The notes beneath the pieces were generated by a model, which worked only from the letters and a program-made list of their open reading frames with translations, made no database searches and was not told the origin of the DNA. Made by a program: the position numbers and the translations under genes. Shown here piece after piece: positions 5,862 to 12,594 of a DNA stretch of 19,178 nt; the first letter of the stretch is position 1; every line of letters starts with the position of its first letter. The stretch spans positions 1-19,178 of the forward strand of contig CBEVGD010000024.1 of the NCBI GenBank assembly GCA_965549355.1. The letters run 5' to 3'. Source of the stretch: M55B120 sp965549355. Lineage in GTDB: Bacteria; Actinomycetota; Humimicrobiia; Humimicrobiales; Humimicrobiaceae.

Positions 5862-8563
5862 TATTTACTTTTCACGATCTCCTCCGCTCTTCTCGCTGCA
5901 AAATCAATGGCCCCTGTAAGCGATTCCTTATCGGATCCTCCAAGCTGTGCAAAATCAGGTCTTCCGCCGCCTCCTCCTTTGACGATACTTCCCATCTCTT
6001 TTGCAAGTTTCCCACAGTTTATTCCTGATTCTGTCATATCTTTTGTGCATGTAATTACCAGAATAGGTTTACCTGCAGAAATATTTCCAAGCACCACAAA
6101 GGTCCCTTTATTATTAAAATCATTTTTTATCAGGTCCGCAATGGCTCCCATATCGTCCACGGGTACTTTTGATGAGATATCGGGACTCGAAAGATCCGAG
6201 GCTATTATATTGTATTTGCTGCTGCCGGGACTCTTTTTAAAACTGCTCAGTATCTCACCGGCAATCATTTTTATGCGCAATTTACTAAATTCTTCTTTTA
6301 TTTTTTGATTATCGGTTCTTAATTGCATTACTGCATCAGCAGCTTTTTTTTCTTCTACTTCAAGTCCTTTTAAAATACTGCCCAGTATTTCTTCTTTTTC
6401 TTTTATGATCTTATATGCATGCATACCTGTTGCTGCTTCGATCCTTCTGAGATTTGCCCCGATACTGCTATCGGAAATTATCTTAAAGATACCTATTTCG
6501 CCGGTTCTTCTGACATGGGTTCCGCCGCATAATTCACGGTTATAGTCATCTATTTCAACCACCCTTACAAATTTTCCATATTTTTCGTCAAATAGGGCGA
6601 CTGTGCCCAGCTCCCGCGCATATTCCATAGTGGTCTCAAAACACTTCACAGGATCATCTCTCTGGATCTTCTCATTTACCATCTTTTCAATTTTTAAGAG
6701 CTGCTGCTTTTCTGGAGTATCATATATTGAATAGTCGAATCTTAATCTATTATCTGTAATATGTGAGCCGGATTGCTTTACCTCTTCGCCAAATACGTTC
6801 CTGAGGGCCCAGTGAAGAAGATGGGTCGATGTATGGTTTTTTTTAATTTCTCCTCTTTTTTTTCTGTCGATCTCTATCTCGACTTCTTCGCCACAGCTTA
6901 TCTTCCCCTCTTTCGTGAAGCCTTTGTGTGTATAGGCGCCTTCCAGCGGGACCTGTGTGTCATTTACTATAAATATTCCTCCGGCTGATCTTATAATGCC
7001 ATTATCTCCTGCCTGGCCGCCTTTTTCACCATAAAAAACAGTGGACCCCAGCATTATCTCTCCCTTTTCTCCAGTACTTAGTTCTTTTGCTTTGATTCCG
7101 CTGCCATCATTAGATATTTTAATGATACCTTCTACGGTTGTCTTCAGGACTTCTTTTTCATAACCGAGAAAATCAGTTTTTACATCTTTGCTTATCTCTT
7201 TGTAGAGATGGAGTTTTTTATCTACTTTTTTGTTAAAAGACGTATTTTTTTTCGATTTTTCCGTATGCTCCTTAAAATATTTTTCAAACTTTTTTAAATC
7301 AAGTTGAATATTGTGCTCATCCAGGATCTCTGAAGTCAGTTCTACCGGAAAACCATAGGTCTCATAAAGTATGAAGGCATCTTTTGGGTCAAGCCGTTTT
7401 TCCTTTTTCTTATTGGCTCCGTCGATCATTTCATTTAATATTATACTTCCTTCTTTTAAGGTCCTGGCAAACCTTTTTTCTTCATCAAGCACAATACGGC
7501 AGGCAAGTTCATCTTTTTCAGATAGTTCCGGATAATACTGTGTGTAATTGTCAATTATGGTCCTGCCGATCCCGTTCAAGAAATAATCATCTATTCCAAG
7601 TTTCTTGCCGAACCTGATAGCTCTTCTGATTATCCTTCTTAGTATATAGCCCCTTCCCTCATTTGAAGGGGCAACGCCATCTGCAAGTAGAAAGTATATG
7701 GCTCTTGAATGGTCCGCAAGCACCCTGATAGACTTGTTTATTTCCTCATCATAATCCTTATCTCCGGCATCTGTCAGTTTTTTACCGGTTATTTCAAATA
7801 TTCTGTCAAGTATGGGAGTAAAAAGGCTGGTTTTAAATACGGAAGACTGGCCCTCCAGGACAGCCATTATTCTTTCGAGACCCATGCCTGTGTCAATATT
7901 TTTTTTCGGCAGTTCCGTATATTTATTTCCATCAAAATTATATTGTGTGAATACCAGATTCCAGATCTCAAGGAATCTTCCGCAGTCACAGCCGGGATTG
8001 CATTCTTTCCGTTTGCACCCTGCGTCAGGGCCAAAATCATAATATATCTCTGTACATGGCCCGCATGGGCCGGTATTGCCGGCAGGGCCCCAGAAATTCT
8101 CATTCTTATTAAATCTATAGATTTTATCTTTTTCTATTCCGCTGTCGATCCAGTAATGGATGGATTCTTTATCGGGTGGAATATTTTCACCGCCTTCAAA
8201 AACAGCGGCAAACAACCTTTCTTCCGGCAGCTTTAGCACATTTACCATAAAATCAAAGGCAAATTCAATTGCTTCCTTTTTGAAATAATCGCCAAAAGAA
8301 AAATTTCCAAGCATTTCAAAAAAAGTAAGGTGCCTGTCGGTATATCCGACATTGTCAATATCGCTTGTCCTGAAGCATTTTTGAACAGTAGCAATGCGGT
8401 CCCCGGGAGGTATCTCTGTTCCGAGATAATATGGTTTGAACTGCTGCATTCCTGCAGTTGTCAATAAAACACTTGGATCATTTTTGGGAATCAGGCTGGA
8501 AGAGGACATTATAAGATGCCTGTTCTTCTTAAAATAGCCTAAAAATATATTTCTAATATCCAT
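5861..8563 (-). CDS. alaS: Alanyl-tRNA synthetase
   Basis: AlaRS charges tRNA-Ala and clears mischarged Ser/Gly. The protein is 900 residues, full length (family ~870-900). The catalytic core begins with SSSLIPKNDPSVLLTTAGM (21-39), motif 2 is around CFRTSDIDNVGYTDRHLTFF (63-82), and the motif 3 region is at NIDTGMGLER (222-231). The editing domain has its zinc ligands in HTSTH (577-581) and CGGTH (679-683). The C-Ala domain carries GGGGGRPDFAQLGG (863-876). A cysteine cluster, Cys183, Cys188, Cys192 and Cys194, precedes EIWNLVFTQY; some bacterial AlaRS have it and E. coli lacks most of it. The start at 8561-8563 agrees with homologues. A modest GGCAGGT Shine-Dalgarno lies upstream. The ATG is only ~28 nt from the 3' end of the 6S RNA, and no T-box leader is present. 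The stop overlaps the ruvX start. Confidence 0.98.
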   Translation of the reverse strand: MDIRNIFLGYFKKNRHLIMSSSSLIPKNDPSVLLTTAGMQQFKPYYLGTEIPPGDRIATVQKCFRTSDIDNVGYTDRHLTFFEMLGNFSFGDYFKKEAIEFAFDFMVNVLKLPEERLFAAVFEGGENIPPDKESIHYWIDSGIEKDKIYRFNKNENFWGPAGNTGPCGPCTEIYYDFGPDAGCKRKECNPGCDCGRFLEIWNLVFTQYNFDGNKYTELPKKNIDTGMGLERIMAVLEGQSSVFKTSLFTPILDRIFEITGKKLTDAGDKDYDEEINKSIRVLADHSRAIYFLLADGVAPSNEGRGYILRRIIRRAIRFGKKLGIDDYFLNGIGRTIIDNYTQYYPELSEKDELACRIVLDEEKRFARTLKEGSIILNEMIDGANKKKEKRLDPKDAFILYETYGFPVELTSEILDEHNIQLDLKKFEKYFKEHTEKSKKNTSFNKKVDKKLHLYKEISKDVKTDFLGYEKEVLKTTVEGIIKISNDGSGIKAKELSTGEKGEIMLGSTVFYGEKGGQAGDNGIIRSAGGIFIVNDTQVPLEGAYTHKGFTKEGKISCGEEVEIEIDRKKRGEIKKNHTSTHLLHWALRNVFGEEVKQSGSHITDNRLRFDYSIYDTPEKQQLLKIEKMVNEKIQRDDPVKCFETTMEYARELGTVALFDEKYGKFVRVVEIDDYNRELCGGTHVRRTGEIGIFKIISDSSIGANLRRIEAATGMHAYKIIKEKEEILGSILKGLEVEEKKAADAVMQLRTDNQKIKEEFSKLRIKMIAGEILSSFKKSPGSSKYNIIASDLSSPDISSKVPVDDMGAIADLIKNDFNNKGTFVVLGNISAGKPILVITCTKDMTESGINCGKLAKEMGSIVKGGGGGRPDFAQLGGSDKESLTGAIDFAARRAEEIVKSK

Positions 8564-8587
8564 CTATTTAAATACCTGCCCAATTTT

Positions 8588-8608
8588 AAATAATAAAACG
8601 GATACCCC
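8588..8608 (-). terminator. Probable 6S RNA 3' end / leaky terminator
   Basis: The 3' strand of the outermost 6S helix (GGGGTATCC) is followed directly by a broken U-tract (GTTTTATTATTT on the minus strand). This places the RNA end near 8592-8596. The tract is imperfect and the helix partner is ~180 nt upstream, so termination is likely incomplete and may let transcription pass into alaS. Confidence 0.4.
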
Positions 8609-8792
8609 ATCTAGTCGTAGTTATAGCAAGTTTTTGCGCCCTGCACTCAGCAGGTGGATGCTCTCTTGCCTGCTTATATAAGTCCCGGAAACCAGGTCAG
8701 GGCATTTATGCAGCAGCCAAAGTACAAGCTTCCAATGTAATTTTGTTGGCACAAAAAATTACTTTAGCAACGATATAAACAGAGTACCCGGC
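8592..8792 (-). ncRNA. ssrS: 6S RNA
   Basis: 6S RNA mimics an open promoter and sequesters housekeeping RNA polymerase when growth slows. The ~200-nt transcript folds by hand into the classic rod. The closing stem has three parts: an end helix (GGGTACTC 8782-8789 with 8600-8607), an interrupted helix (8759-8773 with 8615-8629), and a 10-bp helix (TTTTTGTGCC 8748-8757 with GGCGCAAAAA 8631-8640). A central bubble follows, with a ~28-nt single-stranded 5' side (8720-8747) and a small hairpin on the 3' side (CCTGC/GCAGG, 8640-8654), both hallmarks of 6S. The apical arm pairs TGGCTGCT (8712-8719) with AGCATCCA (8655-8662), then TGCC-TG with CAGGCA, capped by CCTGG-TTT-CCGGG. In Bacillus the 6S-1 gene also lies directly downstream of aspS. 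A promoter and U-tract match the ends. Exact 5' and 3' ends are estimates. Confidence 0.87.
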
Positions 8793-8795
8793 TCG

Positions 8796-8824
8796 ATATT
8801 ATCATAATTAAATTCTTTATTCAA
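8796..8824 (-). promoter_or_regulatory. Sigma-70-type promoter of the 6S RNA gene
   Basis: On the minus strand TTGAAT (8819-8824) and TAATAT (8796-8801) are spaced by exactly 17 nt. The predicted start is around 8789-8792, which coincides with the 5' base of the independently deduced closing stem. Agreement of two separate lines of evidence raises confidence above that of an isolated AT-rich match. Confidence 0.68.
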
Positions 8825-8857
8825 TAAAGCTGAAATTGGAATAATTCTGATGATTTT

Positions 8858-10654
8858 TTAATCTTTTTCAGGCTCTATTGCCCTGATAGATACTTCATCA
8901 AGCTGTTTCCTGCTTACCCGGGACGGGGAACCTGTAAGAAGTCCCGCAGCTGACTGTGTTTTTGGAAAAGCGATTACTTCCCTTATGGTATCGAGCCCTC
9001 CCAGGACCATCACGAGCCTGTCCATTCCAATGGCTATCCCGCCATGAGGGGGCGCTCCAAAAGAAAGAGCCTCAACTAAAAAACCAAAATTTTCTTCTAT
9101 CGTCTTCTCATCTATTTTTAGGAGTTCAAATATCTTATGCTGGAGGCCCACATCATTTATCCTGATGGACCCTCCGCCAATTTCCTGGCCATTAAGCACG
9201 ATATCATATGCTTTGGACTTCGATTCCATCGGATTTGAATCCAATATTTTTTTCCCGTCTTCGTCCGGGCTGGTAAATGGATGATGTACGGATGTAGGTC
9301 TCTTTTCAATTTCGTCCCATTCAAAAAGCGGAAAATCATATATCCATACAAATTTAAATATATCTTTTTTGACCAGATCAAGTTTTTCCCCAAGATGAAC
9401 CCTCAGGTCCCCCAGTACTTTGCAGGTTGTTTTAAACTTATCGGCTACCATAAGGACAAGATTGTTTTTTTCAAGATTTAAGGTCCCGGTTAAGGCTTTG
9501 ATCTCATCATCTGAAAGAAACTTTGTGATAGGCGACTGAAAGCTCATATCCTCATTTATTCTTATCCAGACAAGACCGCCGGCTCCGCTTGATTTTGCAA
9601 GATCGACCAGACCGTCAAGCTCTTTTCTGCTCAGACCGGAAGAGTCAGGCACCACGATACATTTTATAGAGCCGCCGGAATCTATTACTTTTTTAAATAT
9701 TTTTAGTCCGCTGCTTGAAAAAATATCTGACACATCGCTAATCTCCAGTCCATATCTGAGGTCGGGCTTATCAGATCCATATTTTTCCATGCTTTCCTGC
9801 CATGTCATTCTCTGGAATGGCAGTTTTAATTTCTCCTGGAATATTTCACCAAAAATATTTCCAAATAGACCTTCAATTATATTTACAATATCATCTACTT
9901 CGACAAAAGTCATTTCAAGGTCTATCTGTGTGAACTCCGGCTGCCTGTCTGCTCTGAGATCCTCGTCTCTGAAACATCTTGCAATCTGATATATCCGGTC
10001 AAAGCCGGAAAACATCAAAATCTGCTTAAAAAGCTGCGGAGATTGAGGGAGGGCATAAAATTTTCCAGGGTTGATCCGCGAAGGGACAAGAAAGTCTCTG
10101 GCACCTTCAGGGGTGCTCTTTGCAAGTATGGGCGTCTCTACCTCTACAAATCCTTTTGAATTAAAATATTCTCTTGTTATCGCTGATATCTTATGTCGCA
10201 GCCTCAGATTTTTCTGCATTTTATCTGTCCGCAGATCTATATATCTATATTTCAATCTTGTATTCTCATCCACCCTATCCCTGTGCTCAAGCATGAAGGG
10301 AGGTGTTTTTGATTTTGAAAATATTTTCAGGCTTGAAATTATTATTTCTATTTCTCCGGTCGGGATATTTGGATTAATGGCATCCCTGTCTCTTTCCCTT
10401 ACTTTTCCTTTTGCCTGTATCACATATTCATTTCTTATATTTTTTCCTTCTTCATATGCTCCTCTGTGAGTATTGGGGTCAAGAACCAGCTGAACAATGC
10501 CTGAAAAATCCCTGAGATCCATGAATATAAGCCTGCCGTGATCCCTTCTCTTATTTACCCAGCCGCAGACGCTGATTTCTTTTCCAATAAAATTCTTATC
10601 TATTTCCGCACATAGGCTTGAACGCATTCCTGTACTGAATTTCGAATCATTCAT
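8858..10654 (-). CDS. aspS: Aspartyl-tRNA synthetase, bacterial type, probably non-discriminating (Asp/Asn)
   Basis: This class IIb AspRS is 598 residues from the ATG at 10652-10654. I prefer that start over a TTG 24 nt upstream because GGGAG lies 9 nt before the ATG and the earlier start adds only unconserved residues. The N-terminal OB anticodon-binding fold includes GWVNKRRDHGRLIFMDLRD (31-49). The catalytic domain has the flipping loop TPEGARDFLVPSR (181-193), motif 2 RCFRDEDLRADRQPEFTQ (226-243) and motif 3 GGIAIGMDRLVMVL (538-551), with the bacterial GAD insertion between. His39 in RRDHG is aligned with E. coli Leu30. His at this site is associated with enzymes that also aspartylate tRNA-Asn for later amidation by GatCAB. 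The gene overlaps hisS by 8 nt, and the 6S RNA follows. Confidence 0.97.
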   Translation of the reverse strand: MNDSKFSTGMRSSLCAEIDKNFIGKEISVCGWVNKRRDHGRLIFMDLRDFSGIVQLVLDPNTHRGAYEEGKNIRNEYVIQAKGKVRERDRDAINPNIPTGEIEIIISSLKIFSKSKTPPFMLEHRDRVDENTRLKYRYIDLRTDKMQKNLRLRHKISAITREYFNSKGFVEVETPILAKSTPEGARDFLVPSRINPGKFYALPQSPQLFKQILMFSGFDRIYQIARCFRDEDLRADRQPEFTQIDLEMTFVEVDDIVNIIEGLFGNIFGEIFQEKLKLPFQRMTWQESMEKYGSDKPDLRYGLEISDVSDIFSSSGLKIFKKVIDSGGSIKCIVVPDSSGLSRKELDGLVDLAKSSGAGGLVWIRINEDMSFQSPITKFLSDDEIKALTGTLNLEKNNLVLMVADKFKTTCKVLGDLRVHLGEKLDLVKKDIFKFVWIYDFPLFEWDEIEKRPTSVHHPFTSPDEDGKKILDSNPMESKSKAYDIVLNGQEIGGGSIRINDVGLQHKIFELLKIDEKTIEENFGFLVEALSFGAPPHGGIAIGMDRLVMVLGGLDTIREVIAFPKTQSAAGLLTGSPSRVSRKQLDEVSIRAIEPEKD

Positions 10655-11933
10655 TTTTGACTGCTCCCATAATCTCAAATATTTTTTCTACTATTTTTTC
10701 TTTACTAATATTATATTGTTTAAAATTTTTAAGGTCCTTGATGGTTATTGTATTATTTTTGATTTCATCATCTCCAATTATTACAGCGATATTAAAACCT
10801 TTTTTTCCGGCTCTCTTTATTCCGGAGCCAACACTGCCTCCTGAATAATCTATATCGCATATTATGCCGCCGTCCCTTAGATCTTTAATAATATCCAGGA
10901 CATAAGATGAGCCGGCATCCGTTATTGAGATAATATATGCTTTTGCCTTATCTTCCCCGGAAATATATTTGATTCCAAGCTCTTTCATCAGCATTATGGT
11001 CCGGTCAAGGCCAATAGCAAACCCTATTGCGGGCTTATCGGGTCCTTTAAACTCCAGCAGGAGCCTGTCATACCGTCCACCGCCGCCCAATGCATTCTGT
11101 GCACTTTCAAGATCACCCGAGACCATTTCAAATATGGTTCCGGTGTAATAATCAAAACCCCTTACCAGATTACCGGATACCCTGTAGTCCAATGACAGGT
11201 CCGATAATGCTGTTTTAACCCTTTCAAAATGTTCCCTGCAGCTGCTGCACAAAAACTCAGTAATTTTCGGACTTCCGGCTGCAATGGTCCTGCATCCCGC
11301 TACCTTGCAGTCAAATATTCTTAAAGGATTCTTTTCATACCTGTTCCTGCAGTCGGCACATAGGTTTGCAGCCTCAGGCTGTATAAATTCTTTAAATCTA
11401 ACAATAAAGTCTTTCCTGCATTTACTACATCCGATGCTGTTCACAAGAAGTTCAAGGTTTTTAAACCCGAGCCTTTTAAATATTTCATTTAGCATCCAGA
11501 TTATCTCGGCATCAAGCATGGGGTCATCGCTTCCAAGAGCTTCTGCTCCTATCTGCCAGAACTCGCGCATCCTTCCCTTTTGCGGCCTTTCATAACGGAA
11601 CATATTCCCGATATAAAAAAGTTTCAGGGGAAGATTTTCAGATACAAGCATCTTCTTTTCGACCACGGACCTTGCAACAGAAGCGGTCCCTTCCGGCCTA
11701 AGAGTCAGGGACCTGCCTTTTCTGTCAGGAAATGTGTACATCTCTTTCTGCACAATATCTGTAGATTCTCCAATACTTCTGGAAAAAACTCCGGTATGCT
11801 CAAATGCAGGCGTTATTATCTCTTCAAAATTAAAGATCTCGAAAAGTTCCCTTACGCTATTTATTACAAAGTTGCGGTATTTAATATCATCCCCATAAAT
11901 ATCTGCTGTACCCCGGGGGGAATTTATTGCCAA
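10647..11933 (-). CDS. hisS: Histidyl-tRNA synthetase
   Basis: HisRS is a dimeric class IIa enzyme that charges tRNA-His. From the GTG at 11940-11942 the protein would be 431 residues, but GGAAGG abuts that codon. With the TTG three codons later (11931-11933) it is 8 nt away, giving a 428-residue protein beginning MAINSPRGTADI. Numbers here use the longer form. The N-terminal core is SPRGTADI (8-15). Motif 2 runs from FRYERPQKGRMREFWQIG (115-132), the histidine-specific loop is LVRGFDYYTGTIFE (259-272), and motif 3 is AIGFAIGLDR (305-314). The insertion domain carries Cys172/175, Cys195/198, Cys212, Cys217 and Cys232/235, as in Gram-positive HisRS and suggesting metal binding. A C-terminal anticodon domain follows (~334-425). 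It overlaps aspS by 8 nt. No T-box leader. Confidence 0.97.
   Translation of the reverse strand: MAINSPRGTADIYGDDIKYRNFVINSVRELFEIFNFEEIITPAFEHTGVFSRSIGESTDIVQKEMYTFPDRKGRSLTLRPEGTASVARSVVEKKMLVSENLPLKLFYIGNMFRYERPQKGRMREFWQIGAEALGSDDPMLDAEIIWMLNEIFKRLGFKNLELLVNSIGCSKCRKDFIVRFKEFIQPEAANLCADCRNRYEKNPLRIFDCKVAGCRTIAAGSPKITEFLCSSCREHFERVKTALSDLSLDYRVSGNLVRGFDYYTGTIFEMVSGDLESAQNALGGGGRYDRLLLEFKGPDKPAIGFAIGLDRTIMLMKELGIKYISGEDKAKAYIISITDAGSSYVLDIIKDLRDGGIICDIDYSGGSVGSGIKRAGKKGFNIAVIIGDDEIKNNTITIKDLKNFKQYNISKEKIVEKIFEIMGAVKNE
10664..10668 (-). promoter_or_regulatory. Ribosome binding site deciding the aspS start
   Basis: GGGAG sits 9 nt before the ATG at 10652-10654, inside the end of hisS. The alternative upstream start (TTG at 10676-10678) has no comparable site, so the shorter protein is preferred. 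Confidence 0.65.
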
Positions 11934-11941
11934 ATTTATCA

Positions 11942-11947
11942 CCTTCC
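11942..11947 (-). promoter_or_regulatory. Ribosome binding site favouring a TTG start for hisS
   Basis: GGAAGG is 8 nt before TTG (11931-11933) but overlaps or touches the GTG at 11940-11942. Ribosomes cannot easily use an abutting site, so TTG is the better start. Confidence 0.55.
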
Positions 11948-11959
11948 TGTCTAAAATAT

Positions 11960-12589
11960 TTATGAACAGATAAAACTATCATCAAGATAATAATTGCTGC
12001 CTATCTCATATTTCAGTTCTGTAGCGGGACCATGCCCTGGGTATATAAAATAATTTTTGTCCATATTTTTAATTTTTGATAAAGAATCCTTTATCCGGCC
12101 GGCATCACCGCCTATTAGATCAGTTCTCCCGATCGATCCTTTAAAAAGGAGGTCCCCTGTAAAAAGGCAGTCTTCAATCCTGATCGTAATACTTCCGGGA
12201 GAATGTCCCGGTGTCTTTATTATATCTATGCCGTTTTTATTAAAATACTCTAAATCTTTTATATCTATCAGATCATAAGTTTTTAATGATAGATTATTTT
12301 CCCCAAAAAATGAAGAGCCGTTTTTATCAGGATCGGACAGGATCTCTTCATCGCCGCTGTCTATATAAAACGGGATCTTGTATTTTTCTATTAGTCCCTG
12401 CACCGCTCCTATATGGTCAAAATGACCGTGAGTATTTATTATAAAATCCGGATCAAGCTTATTTGATTCGATAAATCGCACAATAGCCTGAAGCTCCGCT
12501 CCGGGATCGATTATGATATTCATCTTTTTAAACTCTATGATATAGCAATTTACTGCCAGCGGCCCCAGCGTGAGTGTATTGATTTTCAT
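11960..12589 (-). CDS. Metallo-beta-lactamase-fold hydrolase, glyoxalase II-like (YcbL type)
   Basis: This 209-residue single-domain MBL-fold protein has the full dinuclear metal set: THGHFDH (53-59; His54, His56, Asp58, His59), His129 in TPGHSPG (126-132), the bridging Asp146 in FTGDLLF (143-149) and His186 in YPGHGP (183-188). The GSIGRTDL motif (151-158) marks the YcbL/glyoxalase II-like group, which acts on thioesters such as S-lactoylglutathione or an alternative thiol adduct. The C-terminal glutathione-binding helices of true glyoxalase II are absent, so the substrate is unknown. It sits 5 nt after rel and 26 nt before the preferred hisS start. In Firmicutes an MBL gene commonly lies in this rel-hisS interval, often beside dtd, which is missing here. 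Hydrolase chemistry is secure; the physiological role is not. Confidence 0.9.
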   Translation of the reverse strand: MKINTLTLGPLAVNCYIIEFKKMNIIIDPGAELQAIVRFIESNKLDPDFIINTHGHFDHIGAVQGLIEKYKIPFYIDSGDEEILSDPDKNGSSFFGENNLSLKTYDLIDIKDLEYFNKNGIDIIKTPGHSPGSITIRIEDCLFTGDLLFKGSIGRTDLIGGDAGRIKDSLSKIKNMDKNYFIYPGHGPATELKYEIGSNYYLDDSFICS

Positions 12590-12594
12590 TTTAC

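Noticed and set aside
7709..8236. A 175-codon plus-strand open frame within alaS
   Set aside because: It is antisense to conserved AlaRS catalytic sequence, lacks a Shine-Dalgarno and resembles no family. The same holds for other plus-strand frames such as 1692-2186, 15423-15956 and 17548-18030.
8564..8857. T-box riboswitch upstream of alaS (or of hisS/aspS)
   Set aside because: T-box leaders are common before such genes in Firmicutes, but I found no TGGNACCGCG-like T-box sequence or specifier stem. The alaS gap is accounted for by the 6S fold, and hisS and aspS have almost no leader.
8564..8857. tRNA, tmRNA or SRP RNA in the gap
   Set aside because: No CCA-ending acceptor stem, no tmRNA-like alanine acceptor or tag frame, and no SRP GGAA/tetraloop domain in the right setting. 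The central bubble with its opposite hairpin fits 6S RNA instead.
10655..10678. Extended aspS start at TTG 10676-10678 (606 residues)
   Set aside because: It would overlap hisS by 32 nt without a good Shine-Dalgarno, while the ATG at 10652-10654 has GGGAG at 9 nt and matches the usual N-terminal length.
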